64,000 nt of DNA from JAKEFM01 sp035695825 (GTDB lineage: Bacteria; Planctomycetota; UBA1135; JAKEFM01): NCBI GenBank assembly GCA_035695825.1, contig DASRRH010000027.1, forward strand, positions 124,001-188,000, written 5' to 3'. The notes below the pieces were generated by a model that searched no databases, had not been told where the DNA came from, and saw only the letters and a list, made by a program, of their open reading frames with translations. The translations under genes were made by a program, and so were the position numbers. Below, one piece after another: positions 33,420 through 42,074 of this stretch. Positions within the stretch are counted from its first letter, which is position 1, and every line of letters begins with the position of its first letter.

Positions 33420-34580
33420 GTGAAGCTCAAGCACCGCCCCGCGGACTTCCTCGTCGTGGAACGCCTCCGTCCGGGCCTGGTCGGGGAGCAGGGACCCCAC
33501 ACGGTCTACCGGATCGAGAAGGAAGGCCTGTCGACGCACGAGTCGGTGATGCGGATCGCGAGGGAGGCCGGAGTGCGGACGGAGGCGGTGCGGGTCTGCG
33601 GCCTCAAGGACCGCCGGGCCCGGGCGGTTCAACACGTCTCGATCGAGCAGGGAGCCCGCCTCTCGATCGCCGAGGCGGGTCTGTCGGTCCGGACGATCGG
33701 GAAGTCGACGGCGCCGGCGTCCTCGGGGTGGATCGAGGCGAACGAGTTCACCGTCGTCGCTCGCGACCTCGCGCCCGAGGAGGTCGAGGCACTCGGAAGG
33801 AACCTTCGAGACGTCCGGGAACACGGGCTGCCGAACTTCTTCGACGACCAGCGCTTCGGCGCCGCCCGGGCGGGGAAGGGGTGGCCGATGGCCGAGTTCC
33901 TGCGCGGGAACGTCGAGGAGGCGCTGCGCCTCCTCGTCGCGACGCCGGGGCGCAACGATCCCCCCGAGGTCGCGGCGCGGAAGGCCTTCTTCCGCGAGAA
34001 CTGGGGGCGGTTCGACCTCTGCGCGCCGCGCGCCGTCGGCTGGCACGAGCGCGGCGTCTTCGCCCACCTCGCGCTGCGTCCCGGCGACTTCCGGGGTGCG
34101 CTCCGCTTCGTCCCCCGAGCGGAGCGGCTGATCCAGGCCCTCGCCTTCCAGTCGTGGATCTGGAACCGCTGCGTCGACCGCCTCGTCGCGGGAATCGTCG
34201 CGCCGCCGCGGACCGGATCGCTCCCGGCCGAGCTCGGTCCGCTCCGATTCTGGCGCACGCCGGACGAGGAGGAGCGATCGCGGCTCGACGCAGTGGTCCT
34301 CCCCCTCGTCGGGCGGGGCGAGGCGGAGAGCAGCGCGCGGGAGGTCGTCGCGGAGGCGCTCCGCGAGGAGAAGCTCGACGCCGCGCGCGTGGGAGGCCGC
34401 GGGCTCCGTGGATTCGAACTCCGGGCCGAGCCGAGGGCGTTCGTCCTCCGACCGGACCGGCTCGACGCGGGGGACCCGGGGCCGGACGAGGACCACCCCG
34501 GGCGCTTCGCCCTTCCCCTCACGATGTCCCTCCCGCGCGGCGCGTACGCGACCCTCGTCGCCAAGCGCCTCCTCGCGTGA
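33420..34580 (+). CDS. truD: tRNA pseudouridine(13) synthase TruD
   Basis: TruD converts U13 of certain tRNAs to pseudouridine. The catalytic Asp64 is in C-G-L-K-D-R-R-A-R (60-68). Other family blocks are F-V-V-E near the start (F-L-V-V-E), N-E-F-T-V-V-A-R-D, and N-F-F-D-D-Q-R-F-G-A around 140. The TRUD insertion domain and a closing L-P-R-G-A-Y-A-T-L-V-A-K-R-L-L complete a normal 386-residue protein. The GTG at 33420 leaves the conserved N-terminal K-x-x-P-x-D-F intact. Its promoter must lie in the 34-base gap shared with the divergent flavoprotein gene. Confidence 0.93.
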   Translation: MKLKHRPADFLVVERLRPGLVGEQGPHTVYRIEKEGLSTHESVMRIAREAGVRTEAVRVCGLKDRRARAVQHVSIEQGARLSIAEAGLSVRTIGKSTAPASSGWIEANEFTVVARDLAPEEVEALGRNLRDVREHGLPNFFDDQRFGAARAGKGWPMAEFLRGNVEEALRLLVATPGRNDPPEVAARKAFFRENWGRFDLCAPRAVGWHERGVFAHLALRPGDFRGALRFVPRAERLIQALAFQSWIWNRCVDRLVAGIVAPPRTGSLPAELGPLRFWRTPDEEERSRLDAVVLPLVGRGEAESSAREVVAEALREEKLDAARVGGRGLRGFELRAEPRAFVLRPDRLDAGDPGPDEDHPGRFALPLTMSLPRGAYATLVAKRLLA

Positions 34581-34661
34581 CCGCGCGGGGTGTCGCCGAG
34601 CTCTCCCCGATCCGGGGCGGGCCGGATTAGGATCCCGCGCTCCGCTCCCGAGCACTCGACC

Positions 34662-35861
34662 ATGCCGAAGAGGAAACGGACTCCGAAGACGAAGCCAGCC
34701 CGTCGGTCGCCGGCCGCTCCCCCCCGCGCCCGAGCGGCCCGCGCTCCGGCCGTGCTCCTCCTCGTGGGAACCCGGAAGGGTGCCTTCCTCTTCCGGAGCG
34801 ACGGCGCGCGGAAGCGCTGGCAGGTCGGCGGGCCGCACTTCCTCGGGCAGACGGTCCACCACCTCGTCCTCGACCCGCGCGACGGCCGCACGATGCTGAT
34901 GGCCGCGAAGACGGGCCACCTCGGGCCGACGATCTTCCGCTCGACCGACGACGGGAAGACCTGGAAGGAGGCCGGGAAGCCCCCGGCCTTCCGCAAGGTG
35001 CCGGAGGGGATGCCGGGACGCTCCGTCGATTTCACCTTCTTCCTCTCGCCCGGGCACGCCTCTGAGCCGAACCACTGGTACGCGGGCGCGTCCCCGGTCG
35101 GCCTCTTCCGGACGGGGGACGCCGGCGAGACCTGGGAGGAGGTCGTCGGCTTCAACGACGGTCTCTTCCCGCGCGTCCAGGAAAAGGTCGGGCCGGTCCC
35201 GGGCGGCGCGCTCACCCACTCGATCCTGGTCGACCCGCGCAACCGCGCCCACCTCTACGTCGGCCTCTCGTCGGGGGGGCTCTTCGAGAGCGTCGACAAG
35301 GGGGCGAACTGGCGGCCTCTCAACAAGGGCGTGGCCGCCGACTTCCTCCCCGAGCCGAACCCCGAGTACGGCCACGACCCGCACATGGTCGTCCTCCATC
35401 CCCTGAAGCCCGACCGGCTCTACCAGCAGAACCACTGCGGCATCTATCGCCTCGACCGCCCGGGCGAAGAGTGGGTCCGGATCGGGAACAACATGCCGAG
35501 GGAGGTCGGAGACATCGGATTCCCGATCGTGCTCCACCCGCGTGACCCGGACACGGCCTGGGTCTTCCCGATGGACGGCACGACGGTCTGGCCGCGGACG
35601 AGCCCGGGCGGCAGGCCCGCCGCCTACCGCACGCGCAACGCGGGGAAGACCTGGGAGCGGCAGGACCGCGGGTTGCCCCGCGCGCAGGGGTGGTTCACGG
35701 TAAAGCGCCAAGCGATGGCGGCCGACGGAGGGAAACCCGTCGGCCTGTACTTCGGAACGACGGGAGGAGAGATCTGGGGGAGCGCCGACGAGGGGCGGAA
35801 TTGGCGCCCGATCGCCGCCCACCTGCCGGAAATCTTCTCCCTCGCCGCGGCGATGCCTTGA
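34662..35861 (+). CDS. BNR/sialidase-like beta-propeller protein
   Basis: A basic, Pro/Ala-rich stretch (residues 1-28) precedes V-L-L-L-V-G-T-R-K-G-A-F-L-F. At least four Asp-box/BNR-type motifs follow (S-T-D-D-G-K-T-W, T-G-D-A-G-E-T-W, S-V-D-K-G-A-N-W, T-R-N-A-G-K-T-W, S-A-D-E-G-R-N-W), spaced as propeller blades. No signal peptide is evident, so it may be cytoplasmic. A TAGGAT hexamer at 34628-34633, 28 bases before the ATG, is a candidate -10. The stop overlaps the TTG start of a MoaD-like gene, which suggests a functional pair. The family is usually called exo-alpha-sialidase, but sialidase residues are not evident. Confidence 0.8.
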   Translation: MPKRKRTPKTKPARRSPAAPPRARAARAPAVLLLVGTRKGAFLFRSDGARKRWQVGGPHFLGQTVHHLVLDPRDGRTMLMAAKTGHLGPTIFRSTDDGKTWKEAGKPPAFRKVPEGMPGRSVDFTFFLSPGHASEPNHWYAGASPVGLFRTGDAGETWEEVVGFNDGLFPRVQEKVGPVPGGALTHSILVDPRNRAHLYVGLSSGGLFESVDKGANWRPLNKGVAADFLPEPNPEYGHDPHMVVLHPLKPDRLYQQNHCGIYRLDRPGEEWVRIGNNMPREVGDIGFPIVLHPRDPDTAWVFPMDGTTVWPRTSPGGRPAAYRTRNAGKTWERQDRGLPRAQGWFTVKRQAMAADGGKPVGLYFGTTGGEIWGSADEGRNWRPIAAHLPEIFSLAAAMP

Positions 35862-36121
35862 GCGTCGTCCTCCTCCCTCCGGCCCTCCACTCCTACACGG
35901 GCGGGCTCGGGCGCGTCGACCTCCCGGGAGAGACGCTCGGGGCGATCCTCGCCGCGCTGGAGGTGCGCTTCCCCGGGATCCGCTTCCGGGTGATCGACGA
36001 GCAGGACCGGATCCGGCCGCACATCCGGATGTTCGTCGACGGGGCGGATGCGTTCGATCTCTCCCACCCGGTCTCGGCCGCCGGAGAGGTCCGGATCGTC
36101 TGCGCGCTGAGTGGGGGGTGA
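35858..36121 (+). CDS. MoaD/ThiS-family beta-grasp protein
   Basis: The 87-residue product has the ubiquitin-like pattern of short strands and one helix (L-G-A-I-L-A-A-L-E-V-R-F-P), then I-R-P-H-I-R-M-F-V-D-G, and ends in Gly-Gly (A-L-S-G-G). That di-glycine is where MoaD and ThiS are adenylated and thiolated. The TTG at 35858 overlaps the stop of the BNR gene (TTGA), and starting there gives a correct-size protein. No moaE, moeB or thiamin genes are adjacent, so a role outside molybdopterin or thiamin synthesis, tied to the propeller protein, is likely. Confidence 0.8.
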   Translation: MSVVLLPPALHSYTGGLGRVDLPGETLGAILAALEVRFPGIRFRVIDEQDRIRPHIRMFVDGADAFDLSHPVSAAGEVRIVCALSGG

Positions 36122-36149
36122 CGTCCCCCGCGACGAGCGGCTTCGACCC

Positions 36150-36329
36150 CTACTCTTTCCCTCGGAAGGGGACCTTCTCGAAGAACGCGGTGAGGACGAA
36201 CGTCGCGAGGGGGCCGAAAAGGAGGGAGAGTAGGAACCAGTTCAGCCCGCTCCGGTTCTTCCCCTGGGCGATCCCGGCGTTGATCAGGGCGAGCGTTCCC
36301 CAGCCGACCGCGAAGTCCTCCGCCCTCAA
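36150..36329 (-). CDS. Small membrane protein, 59 aa
   Basis: The TTG at 36329 has GGAAGGGA about eight bases upstream. An ATG at 36377 is possible but would include a CATACT hexamer that looks like the -10. The protein has a first hydrophobic segment (W-G-T-L-A-L-I-N-A-G-I-A) and a clear second helix (L-L-S-L-L-F-G-P-L-A-T-F-V-L). The K-N-R-S-G-L-N-W-F-L-L linker is common in small bacterial membrane proteins of unknown function. It is convergent with the MoaD-like gene. Confidence 0.5.
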   Translation of the reverse strand: MRAEDFAVGWGTLALINAGIAQGKNRSGLNWFLLSLLFGPLATFVLTAFFEKVPFRGKE

Positions 36330-36452
36330 GATGATGTCCCTTCCGCTTGGCAGCCGTGAGGCAGCAGTATGCCGCACGAGCGGCTCGGGACCACGCCCGG
36401 GCGCAGGTCGATCCCGCCGCCGGGAGGCGCGACCTCCGCCTTTCCACCGGCG

Positions 36453-37358
36453 TCAGAACCGCAGGGACACGCCCACTTCGATCCCGCCCTCCGGCACGGG
36501 CGCGACAAAGAGCGCCGTCCGGGGACGAGCGATCCCCCTTCCGTCCCGACCCCTCCCGAAGTGAAGGGCGTCGACGATCCCCGCCGAGAGAGCGCCGATC
36601 GCCGCCCCCGCGAGGACGTCGGAGGGGAAGTGCCGGGCCGTCTCGACGCGGGAATACGCGGTGAGCCCGGCGAGGGCGTAGGCCGGAATGCCGAGCTCGG
36701 GACCCGAATTGAGGTCGATCAGCGTGGCCGCGGTGAAAGCGGCGGAGGCGTGTCCCGAGGGGAAGGACGCTCTCGACGCGGAGTGGTCCGGGCGGCGCTT
36801 CTGCACGATCGTCTTCAGGAGGGCCGTCGTCCCGTAGGAGAGTCCGAACGCCTCGGCCTGCGTCCAGGTCTCGTCCCAGGCCGTCCTCCCCTCTCCCGGG
36901 GCGAGCGCCCCCGTCGCGACTGAGCCGACGATCAATGCGCCCAGGGTCAGGTTCCCGATGTCCGCGTTGTCGTTCAGGGTGCCCTCGAGGTCCTCGTGGA
37001 TCTGGCGATCCCAGACCCCGACGAGGAGCGAGCCGGCGGCGAGGCCGGCGGGCAGGAGGACGGCATTCTCGGTCAGGTAGCCGTCCCAGACGTTCTCCTT
37101 CCAGGCCCGCCCGGAGAAGTGGGACTCGAAGAAGCTGGGCAGGGAAGCGTGGGGCCCCTTCGGCCCCTCTTCCGAGGGCGCCGCGGGCTCCCCGAAGAGA
37201 GGGTCGCGCGGCCCGTCCACGATCGAGGGTGAAGGCAGCGTCGGCCAGGGGGGAGGTTCGACCGTATCCGAGCCCGGGGGCGAGGCGCACGCGGCGGCGA
37301 GAAGGAGTCCGGACGCGGCCAGCCGGAGGCGAACCCCTTCGAGCGCTCCTGCGCGCAA
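36453..37358 (-). CDS. PAP2-family membrane-associated phosphatase
   Basis: The three PAP2 active-site motifs are present: K-R-R-P (K-x6-R-P region, I-V-Q-K-R-R-P-D), S-F-P-S-G-H-A-S, and S-R-V-E-T-A-R-H-F-P-S-D. The enzyme removes phosphate from lipid phosphates or diphosphates such as undecaprenyl diphosphate at the outer face of the membrane. The N-terminus has a short signal ending L-L-A-A-A-C, probably a lipobox, and a Pro-rich spacer precedes the domain. The start is uncertain; TTG at 37358 gives 301 residues and follows a TAGAGC hexamer. It is divergent from the subtilase gene. Confidence 0.82.
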   Translation of the reverse strand: MRAGALEGVRLRLAASGLLLAAACASPPGSDTVEPPPWPTLPSPSIVDGPRDPLFGEPAAPSEEGPKGPHASLPSFFESHFSGRAWKENVWDGYLTENAVLLPAGLAAGSLLVGVWDRQIHEDLEGTLNDNADIGNLTLGALIVGSVATGALAPGEGRTAWDETWTQAEAFGLSYGTTALLKTIVQKRRPDHSASRASFPSGHASAAFTAATLIDLNSGPELGIPAYALAGLTAYSRVETARHFPSDVLAGAAIGALSAGIVDALHFGRGRDGRGIARPRTALFVAPVPEGGIEVGVSLRF

Positions 37359-37425
37359 GACCGCCGCTCTACCGGGTGGAGCGGCGCGCCGCCAGGGCCG
37401 GCGATCCCTCCTCCCCTCCTGCGGG

Positions 37426-37454
37426 TTGACGGAGGAGGGGGAGGGCCGTTTCAT
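37426..37454 (+). promoter_or_regulatory. Putative sigma70 promoter of the subtilase gene
   Basis: TTGACG (37426-37431) matches the -35 consensus at five positions. A 17-base spacer leads to TTTCAT (37449-37454). The start codon at 37531 is 77 bases downstream, leaving an untranslated leader of about 70 bases. Confidence 0.55.
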
Positions 37455-37530
37455 TTGCGGGCCAGGCGGGGCGCGCCCTCGCGGCGCGCCCGTTTCCGTT
37501 TCTGGAGCGAAGTACGGAAGAGGGATCGCC

Positions 37531-40500
37531 ATGCGAGATTCGCAGCTCGCCGTTCTCGGGGGAGTCGTCCTCGCGCTCGCGGGAGGGACGGCACGTGCGC
37601 AGGTCGATCCGGCCGCTTCTCCGGCGGTCGAGCCTCCCTCGCGCGCGATCCCCGAGGGGTACGTCACGGCGGGAGCGCTCCACCGCGTCGTCGCGAAGCC
37701 GGGGGACGCGCTGATCGGCGCGCTCCGCGCGGCCGGGGCGGTCGCGCAGGAGATCGACTACGGCTCCTTCGTCCTCCTCCTCGTCGACGCGCGCCCCCTC
37801 GGCGGGATCGGCGCGCTCCAGGCGACCGGAGCGACGATCCGCGACGAGTGGGCCCTGATCGAGTTGAACGGCTTCCTCCTCGACACGGCCCACCCCGCCG
37901 CGCTCGCCGCGACGCTCGCGACGGTTCCTCCGGCGCTGACGCAGTCCGAGGAGCTCGCGGCGGTCCTTCCGAGCCTCCGGATCGTCCAGTTCGTCGGCCC
38001 GATCCGGGACGAGTGGCTGGACGCGCTCCGCGCGACGGGGGCGCGCCCGGTGAGCTACGTCCCGAACGACGCCTACGTCGTCTCCGTCGACCCCCTCTCC
38101 CTCTCCCGCCTCGCCGCGTTCGCGGGCGAGCGCTTCGTCCAGTGGACCGGGCCGTACCACCCCGCCTTCCGCATCCGGCCCGACCTGCGCCCGACCGCGC
38201 TCGAGCCGGTCTCCGTATCGAACGTCGTCGTCCAGGTGATCGAGGATCGCCACACGGTCCCCTTCCTCCTCCTCCTCGCCACGCAGGCCGTCGAGCCGGT
38301 CGGGCCCCCCGACTCGGCCGCCGGCTTCCTCGATCTTCCCCTCTCCGTCCCCGACGGGCTGATCGCGCTCCTCGCCGCGCACCCCTCGGTCTTCGCCGTC
38401 GAGCCGAAGGACTTCCCCCAGAAGTTCGACGAGCGCCAGGGGGTGATCTCGGCCGGTCAGCTGAACGGGACGGGGACCGGGCCCGCTTCGCCGACCTTCC
38501 TCTCGTGGCTCGCCTCGAAGGGGTTCCAGCAGGCGGGGCAGTTCGGCTTCGTCGTCGATGTCCACGACGACGGGGTCGACCGCGGCTCGGCGAGCGACGT
38601 GAACGTCGAGTTCCGCGTCGGCGGGACCTCCGGCGGCGCGAGCCGCCTCTCCTACAACTTCAACTACACCTCCGACCCCGTCGCCGACAGCGGCGCCGGC
38701 CACGGCAACATCAACGCCTCGATCGTCGGAGGCTACAACGGCCTCGCGGGGACCGCCTTCGAGGACCCGGGGGGCTACCAGTACGGCCTCGGCCTCGCCC
38801 CGTTCGTCAACCTGGGGAACTCGAAGGTCTTCGCGAACTCCGGTGCCGGCCAGTTCAACCAGGCGACGAGCTCCCGCATGGCGAGCGCCTACAACGCGGG
38901 AGCCCGGATCTCGAGCAACTCCTGGGGCTACACGACGGGGAACAACTACAACTCGGACACCCAGGTCCACGACGCGCGCGTCCGCGACGCCGTCACGGGG
39001 ACGGCGGGGAACCAGGAGCTCACGATCGTCTTCGCGAACGGCAATTCGGGGCCCACCGCCGGCTCCGTCCACCCGCCGGGCACGGGGAAGAACGTGCTCT
39101 CGGTGGGGGCGTCCGAGAACGACCGCCAGACCGGGACCGACGGCTGCGGCGTCGGGAACACCGGCGCGAACGACGCGCGCGACATCATCTCCTTCTCCTC
39201 CCGCGGGCCCTGCTCGGACGGACGCAAGAAGCCGGAGATCGTCGCGCCGGGGACCCACATCCAGGGCGCGGCCTCCCGGTCGCTCAACTACGACGGCAGC
39301 GGGGTGTGCAACGCCTTCTTCCCCGCCGGTCAGACCCTCTACTGCTGGTCTTCCGGGACGAGCCACTCGACGCCCGGAGTCTCCGGGGGCGCCGCCCTCG
39401 TGCGGCAGTACTTCCTCAATCAGGGATGGGGGACCCCGAGCCCGGCGATGACGAAGGCGTTCCTCGCGAACTCCGCGGTCCGCCTGACCGGCGTCGGGGC
39501 GAACGACACCCTCCCCTCGAACAACCAGGGGATGGGACGGATGGATCTCGGGCGCGCCTTCGACGGGGTCGCCCGCGTGCGCGTCGACCAGGCCCAGGTC
39601 CTCGGCGCTTCGGGGGCGACCTTCACGACGAGCGGGACGATCGCCTCGAGCGCGGAGCCCTTCCGGGTCTCCCTCGCCTGGACGGACGCGCCCGGCCCGA
39701 CGACGGGCAACGCCTTCGTGAACAACCTCGACCTCGAGGTCACCGTCAACGGCACGCTCTACCGCGGGAACGTCTTCTCCGGCGGGAACTCGATCTCCGG
39801 GGGGACCGCGGACGGCGCGAACAACCTCGAGTCGGTCTTCCTCCCCGCGGGGACCACGGGCTCCTTCTCGGTCACCGTGAAGGCGACGAACGTCGCGGGC
39901 GACGGAGTCCCGGGGAACGCGGACGCGACGGACCAGGACTTCGCCCTCCTCGTCTACAACGGCACGACGGCGGCCCCGACGCCCGACTTCTCCCTCTCGG
40001 CGAGTCCGACGTCCCGGACGATCACGGTTGGGGGCTCGACGACCTACGCGGTCACGTCGACGCCGAGCGGCGGGTTCGCCTCGAACGTCTCGCTCTCGGC
40101 CTCCCCGGCAATCGCGGGGGTGACCTACGCCTTCTCGCCGAATCCGGTCGCGGCGAACGGATCCTCGACCCTCACGGTGTCGACCACGGCCGCCGCGACG
40201 ACCGGCACGCACACGATCACGATCACGGGGACGGGCGGGGGCCTGACGCGGACGACGACCGCCACCCTGATCCTCGATCCGGCCGCGACGCCGAACTTCG
40301 CCCTCTCCGTCTCTCCGGCCTCGCGGACGATCACGGTCGGGGGCTCGACCACCTACACGGTGACCTCGACCCCGAGCGGCGGGTTCGCCTCGAACGTCAC
40401 GCTCTCCGCCTCGCCGGCCATCGCGGGGGTGAGCGCCTCCTTCGTTCCGAACCCGGTGGCCGCGAGCGGCTCCTCGACCCTGACGGTGAGCACGACGGCG

Positions 40501-41349
40501 GGAGCGACGACGGGGACCCACACGATCACGATCACGGGCACCGGCGGCGGACTGACCCGCACGACGGGCGCCTCTCTCACCCTCAACCCGCCCGCCTCGG
40601 GGATCCAGGTCCTCACGTTCCTCGCCGCGCCGAACCTCTCGATCCCCGACAACAACGCCACGGGCGTGACGAGCACGATCAGCGTCCCGAGCTCGCAGAC
40701 GATCTCGAGCGTCGCCGTGACGGTCGCAGTGACCCACACCTGGATCGGCGACCTGCGCCTCACCTTGATCTCGCCGGCCGGGACGCAGGTGATCCTCCAC
40801 AACAACACCGGCGGCTCGGCGGACAACATCAACACGACCTACGCGATCGTGACCACGCCGAGCCAGTCGTTGGCGCTGAACGGCCAGAGCACCCTCGGGA
40901 GCTGGCAGCTCAAGGCCCAGGACCTCGCCGCGGCCGACGTCGGGACCCTCAACTCCTGGAAGATCACGTTCAACGGCGAGAAGAAGGCGAGCCCCGCCCT
41001 CTCGATCCCCGACAACAACGCGACGGGCGTGACGAGCGCGCTCAACTACGCGGAGACCGGCACCGTCGCCTCGGTCAAGGTGCGCGTGAACATCACGCAC
41101 ACGTGGATCGGCGACCTGCGCGTGACGCTGATCTCGCCCGCCGGGACCCAGGTGATCCTCCACAACAACGCGGGGGGGTCCGCCGACAACATCGTCACGG
41201 AGTACCCCGACCTCACGGTCCCCGCGCAGTCCCTCTCCGCCTTCAACGGCCAGGGCATCGCCGGGAACTGGCAGCTCAAGGTCCAGGACCTCGCCGCGGC
41301 CGACGTCGGGACGCTCAACTCCTGGACGCTCTCCCTCACGGCCCCGTAG
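37531..41349 (+). CDS. Secreted S8 (subtilisin/kexin-like) peptidase with two Ig-like and two P domains
   Basis: The ATG at 37531 has AGAGGGA upstream and opens a signal peptide (residues 1-24, T-A-R-A-Q). An approximately 300-residue propeptide-like region precedes the catalytic domain. The triad is Asp343 in V-V-D-V-H-D-D-G, His391 in G-A-G-H-G-N and Ser611 in S-S-G-T-S-H-S-T-P-G. Two nearly identical 103-residue Ig-like repeats follow (about 817-1020), then two proprotein-convertase P domains with S-I-P-D-N-N-A-T-G-V-T-S and T-W-I-G-D-L-R. The whole is 1,272 residues and should act outside the cell. The tandem domain pairs suggest recent duplication. The protein ends at the second P domain without the secreted tail seen elsewhere. 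Confidence 0.92.
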   Translation: MRDSQLAVLGGVVLALAGGTARAQVDPAASPAVEPPSRAIPEGYVTAGALHRVVAKPGDALIGALRAAGAVAQEIDYGSFVLLLVDARPLGGIGALQATGATIRDEWALIELNGFLLDTAHPAALAATLATVPPALTQSEELAAVLPSLRIVQFVGPIRDEWLDALRATGARPVSYVPNDAYVVSVDPLSLSRLAAFAGERFVQWTGPYHPAFRIRPDLRPTALEPVSVSNVVVQVIEDRHTVPFLLLLATQAVEPVGPPDSAAGFLDLPLSVPDGLIALLAAHPSVFAVEPKDFPQKFDERQGVISAGQLNGTGTGPASPTFLSWLASKGFQQAGQFGFVVDVHDDGVDRGSASDVNVEFRVGGTSGGASRLSYNFNYTSDPVADSGAGHGNINASIVGGYNGLAGTAFEDPGGYQYGLGLAPFVNLGNSKVFANSGAGQFNQATSSRMASAYNAGARISSNSWGYTTGNNYNSDTQVHDARVRDAVTGTAGNQELTIVFANGNSGPTAGSVHPPGTGKNVLSVGASENDRQTGTDGCGVGNTGANDARDIISFSSRGPCSDGRKKPEIVAPGTHIQGAASRSLNYDGSGVCNAFFPAGQTLYCWSSGTSHSTPGVSGGAALVRQYFLNQGWGTPSPAMTKAFLANSAVRLTGVGANDTLPSNNQGMGRMDLGRAFDGVARVRVDQAQVLGASGATFTTSGTIASSAEPFRVSLAWTDAPGPTTGNAFVNNLDLEVTVNGTLYRGNVFSGGNSISGGTADGANNLESVFLPAGTTGSFSVTVKATNVAGDGVPGNADATDQDFALLVYNGTTAAPTPDFSLSASPTSRTITVGGSTTYAVTSTPSGGFASNVSLSASPAIAGVTYAFSPNPVAANGSSTLTVSTTAAATTGTHTITITGTGGGLTRTTTATLILDPAATPNFALSVSPASRTITVGGSTTYTVTSTPSGGFASNVTLSASPAIAGVSASFVPNPVAASGSSTLTVSTTAGATTGTHTITITGTGGGLTRTTGASLTLNPPASGIQVLTFLAAPNLSIPDNNATGVTSTISVPSSQTISSVAVTVAVTHTWIGDLRLTLISPAGTQVILHNNTGGSADNINTTYAIVTTPSQSLALNGQSTLGSWQLKAQDLAAADVGTLNSWKITFNGEKKASPALSIPDNNATGVTSALNYAETGTVASVKVRVNITHTWIGDLRVTLISPAGTQVILHNNAGGSADNIVTEYPDLTVPAQSLSAFNGQGIAGNWQLKVQDLAAADVGTLNSWTLSLTAP
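39979..40596 (+). repeat. Tandem duplication of Ig-like domain (309-base period)
   Basis: Two units begin at 39979 and 40288. They share long stretches at both protein and DNA level, for example T-V-G-G-S-T-T-Y and G-G-F-A-S-N-V, so the duplication is fairly recent. Confidence 0.85.
40633..41346 (+). repeat. Tandem duplication of P domain (363-base period)
   Basis: Units begin at 40633 and 40996. Both contain S-I-P-D-N-N-A-T-G-V-T-S, H-T-W-I-G-D-L-R and D-L-A-A-A-D-V-G-T-L-N-S-W, at the same spacing. Confidence 0.85.
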
Positions 41350-41394
41350 GGGAGACCGGTGGGGGGGTGCGGGAACGTCCCCGGACGGGGCGCT

Positions 41395-41982
41395 ATGCTC
41401 GTCCCGTCCCGTCCGAGTCCCTTGCCCAAACCCCCCATCGAACCCCGCCCGGGGTCGCTCCTCCTCGCCGCCCCGCACCTCTCCGACCCGAACTTCCGCC
41501 GGACGGCCGTCCTCCTCTGCGACCATACGGGGAAGGGGGCCTTCGGCTTCGTGCTCAACCGGCCCGCGGGGCGTTCCCTCGAGGATGTCCTCCCCGTCCC
41601 GAACCACTTCCCGGAACGCAACGACCCCGTCTACCTCGGCGGGCCGGTCGGCCTCGATTCGATGACGGTCTTCCACCAAGAGAGCGACCTCACCGGCTCG
41701 CGCGAGGTCCTCCCCGGGGTCTTCATCGGCGGCGAGGTCGAAGAGCTCGCCCGCGTGGTCGCGCTACGCAAGACCCCTCCCTCCGACCTCCGGTTCCTCA
41801 TCGGCTACTCCGGCTGGGGGGAAGGCCAGCTCCTGAACGAGGTCCGGGAGAACGCCTGGGTCGTCTGTCCCTGCCGTCCGCAGTGGGTCTTCGACCCCGA
41901 CCCCGAGACGCTCTGGCAGCGGGCGCTCCGGACCATCGGCGCGTTCCTCCGCCACTTCCCCGACGAACCCCAGGCGAACTGA
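41395..41982 (+). CDS. YqgE/AlgH family protein (UPF0301)
   Basis: Signature blocks are S-L-L-L-A-A-P-H-L-S-D-P-N-F, G-A-F-G-F-V-L-N-R-P, Y-L-G-G-P-V and I-G-Y-S-G-W-G-E-G-Q-L. AlgH was named from Pseudomonas alginate regulation, but its molecular role is not known. The length of 195 residues is normal. The ATG at 41395 sits inside a TATGCT hexamer that may itself be the -10; if so, the true start is the TTG at 41422. It lies between the subtilase and pduO-like genes with short gaps. Confidence 0.87.
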   Translation: MLVPSRPSPLPKPPIEPRPGSLLLAAPHLSDPNFRRTAVLLCDHTGKGAFGFVLNRPAGRSLEDVLPVPNHFPERNDPVYLGGPVGLDSMTVFHQESDLTGSREVLPGVFIGGEVEELARVVALRKTPPSDLRFLIGYSGWGEGQLLNEVRENAWVVCPCRPQWVFDPDPETLWQRALRTIGAFLRHFPDEPQAN

Positions 41983-42074
41983 CGCTCGGGGGCCCGGGGA
42001 GGGTCTCGGAAGGGCCGACGCCGCCCCCCCCTCCCACCCGCGCGGCCTACAATCGGACCCGCGCGGCCCAAGCG

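Noticed and set aside
29334..35822. A very long open frame on the - strand through metE, the flavoprotein, truD and the BNR gene
   Set aside because: High-GC DNA suppresses stop codons. The real genes on both strands are recognised families, and the long frame gives Arg/Pro-rich sequence.
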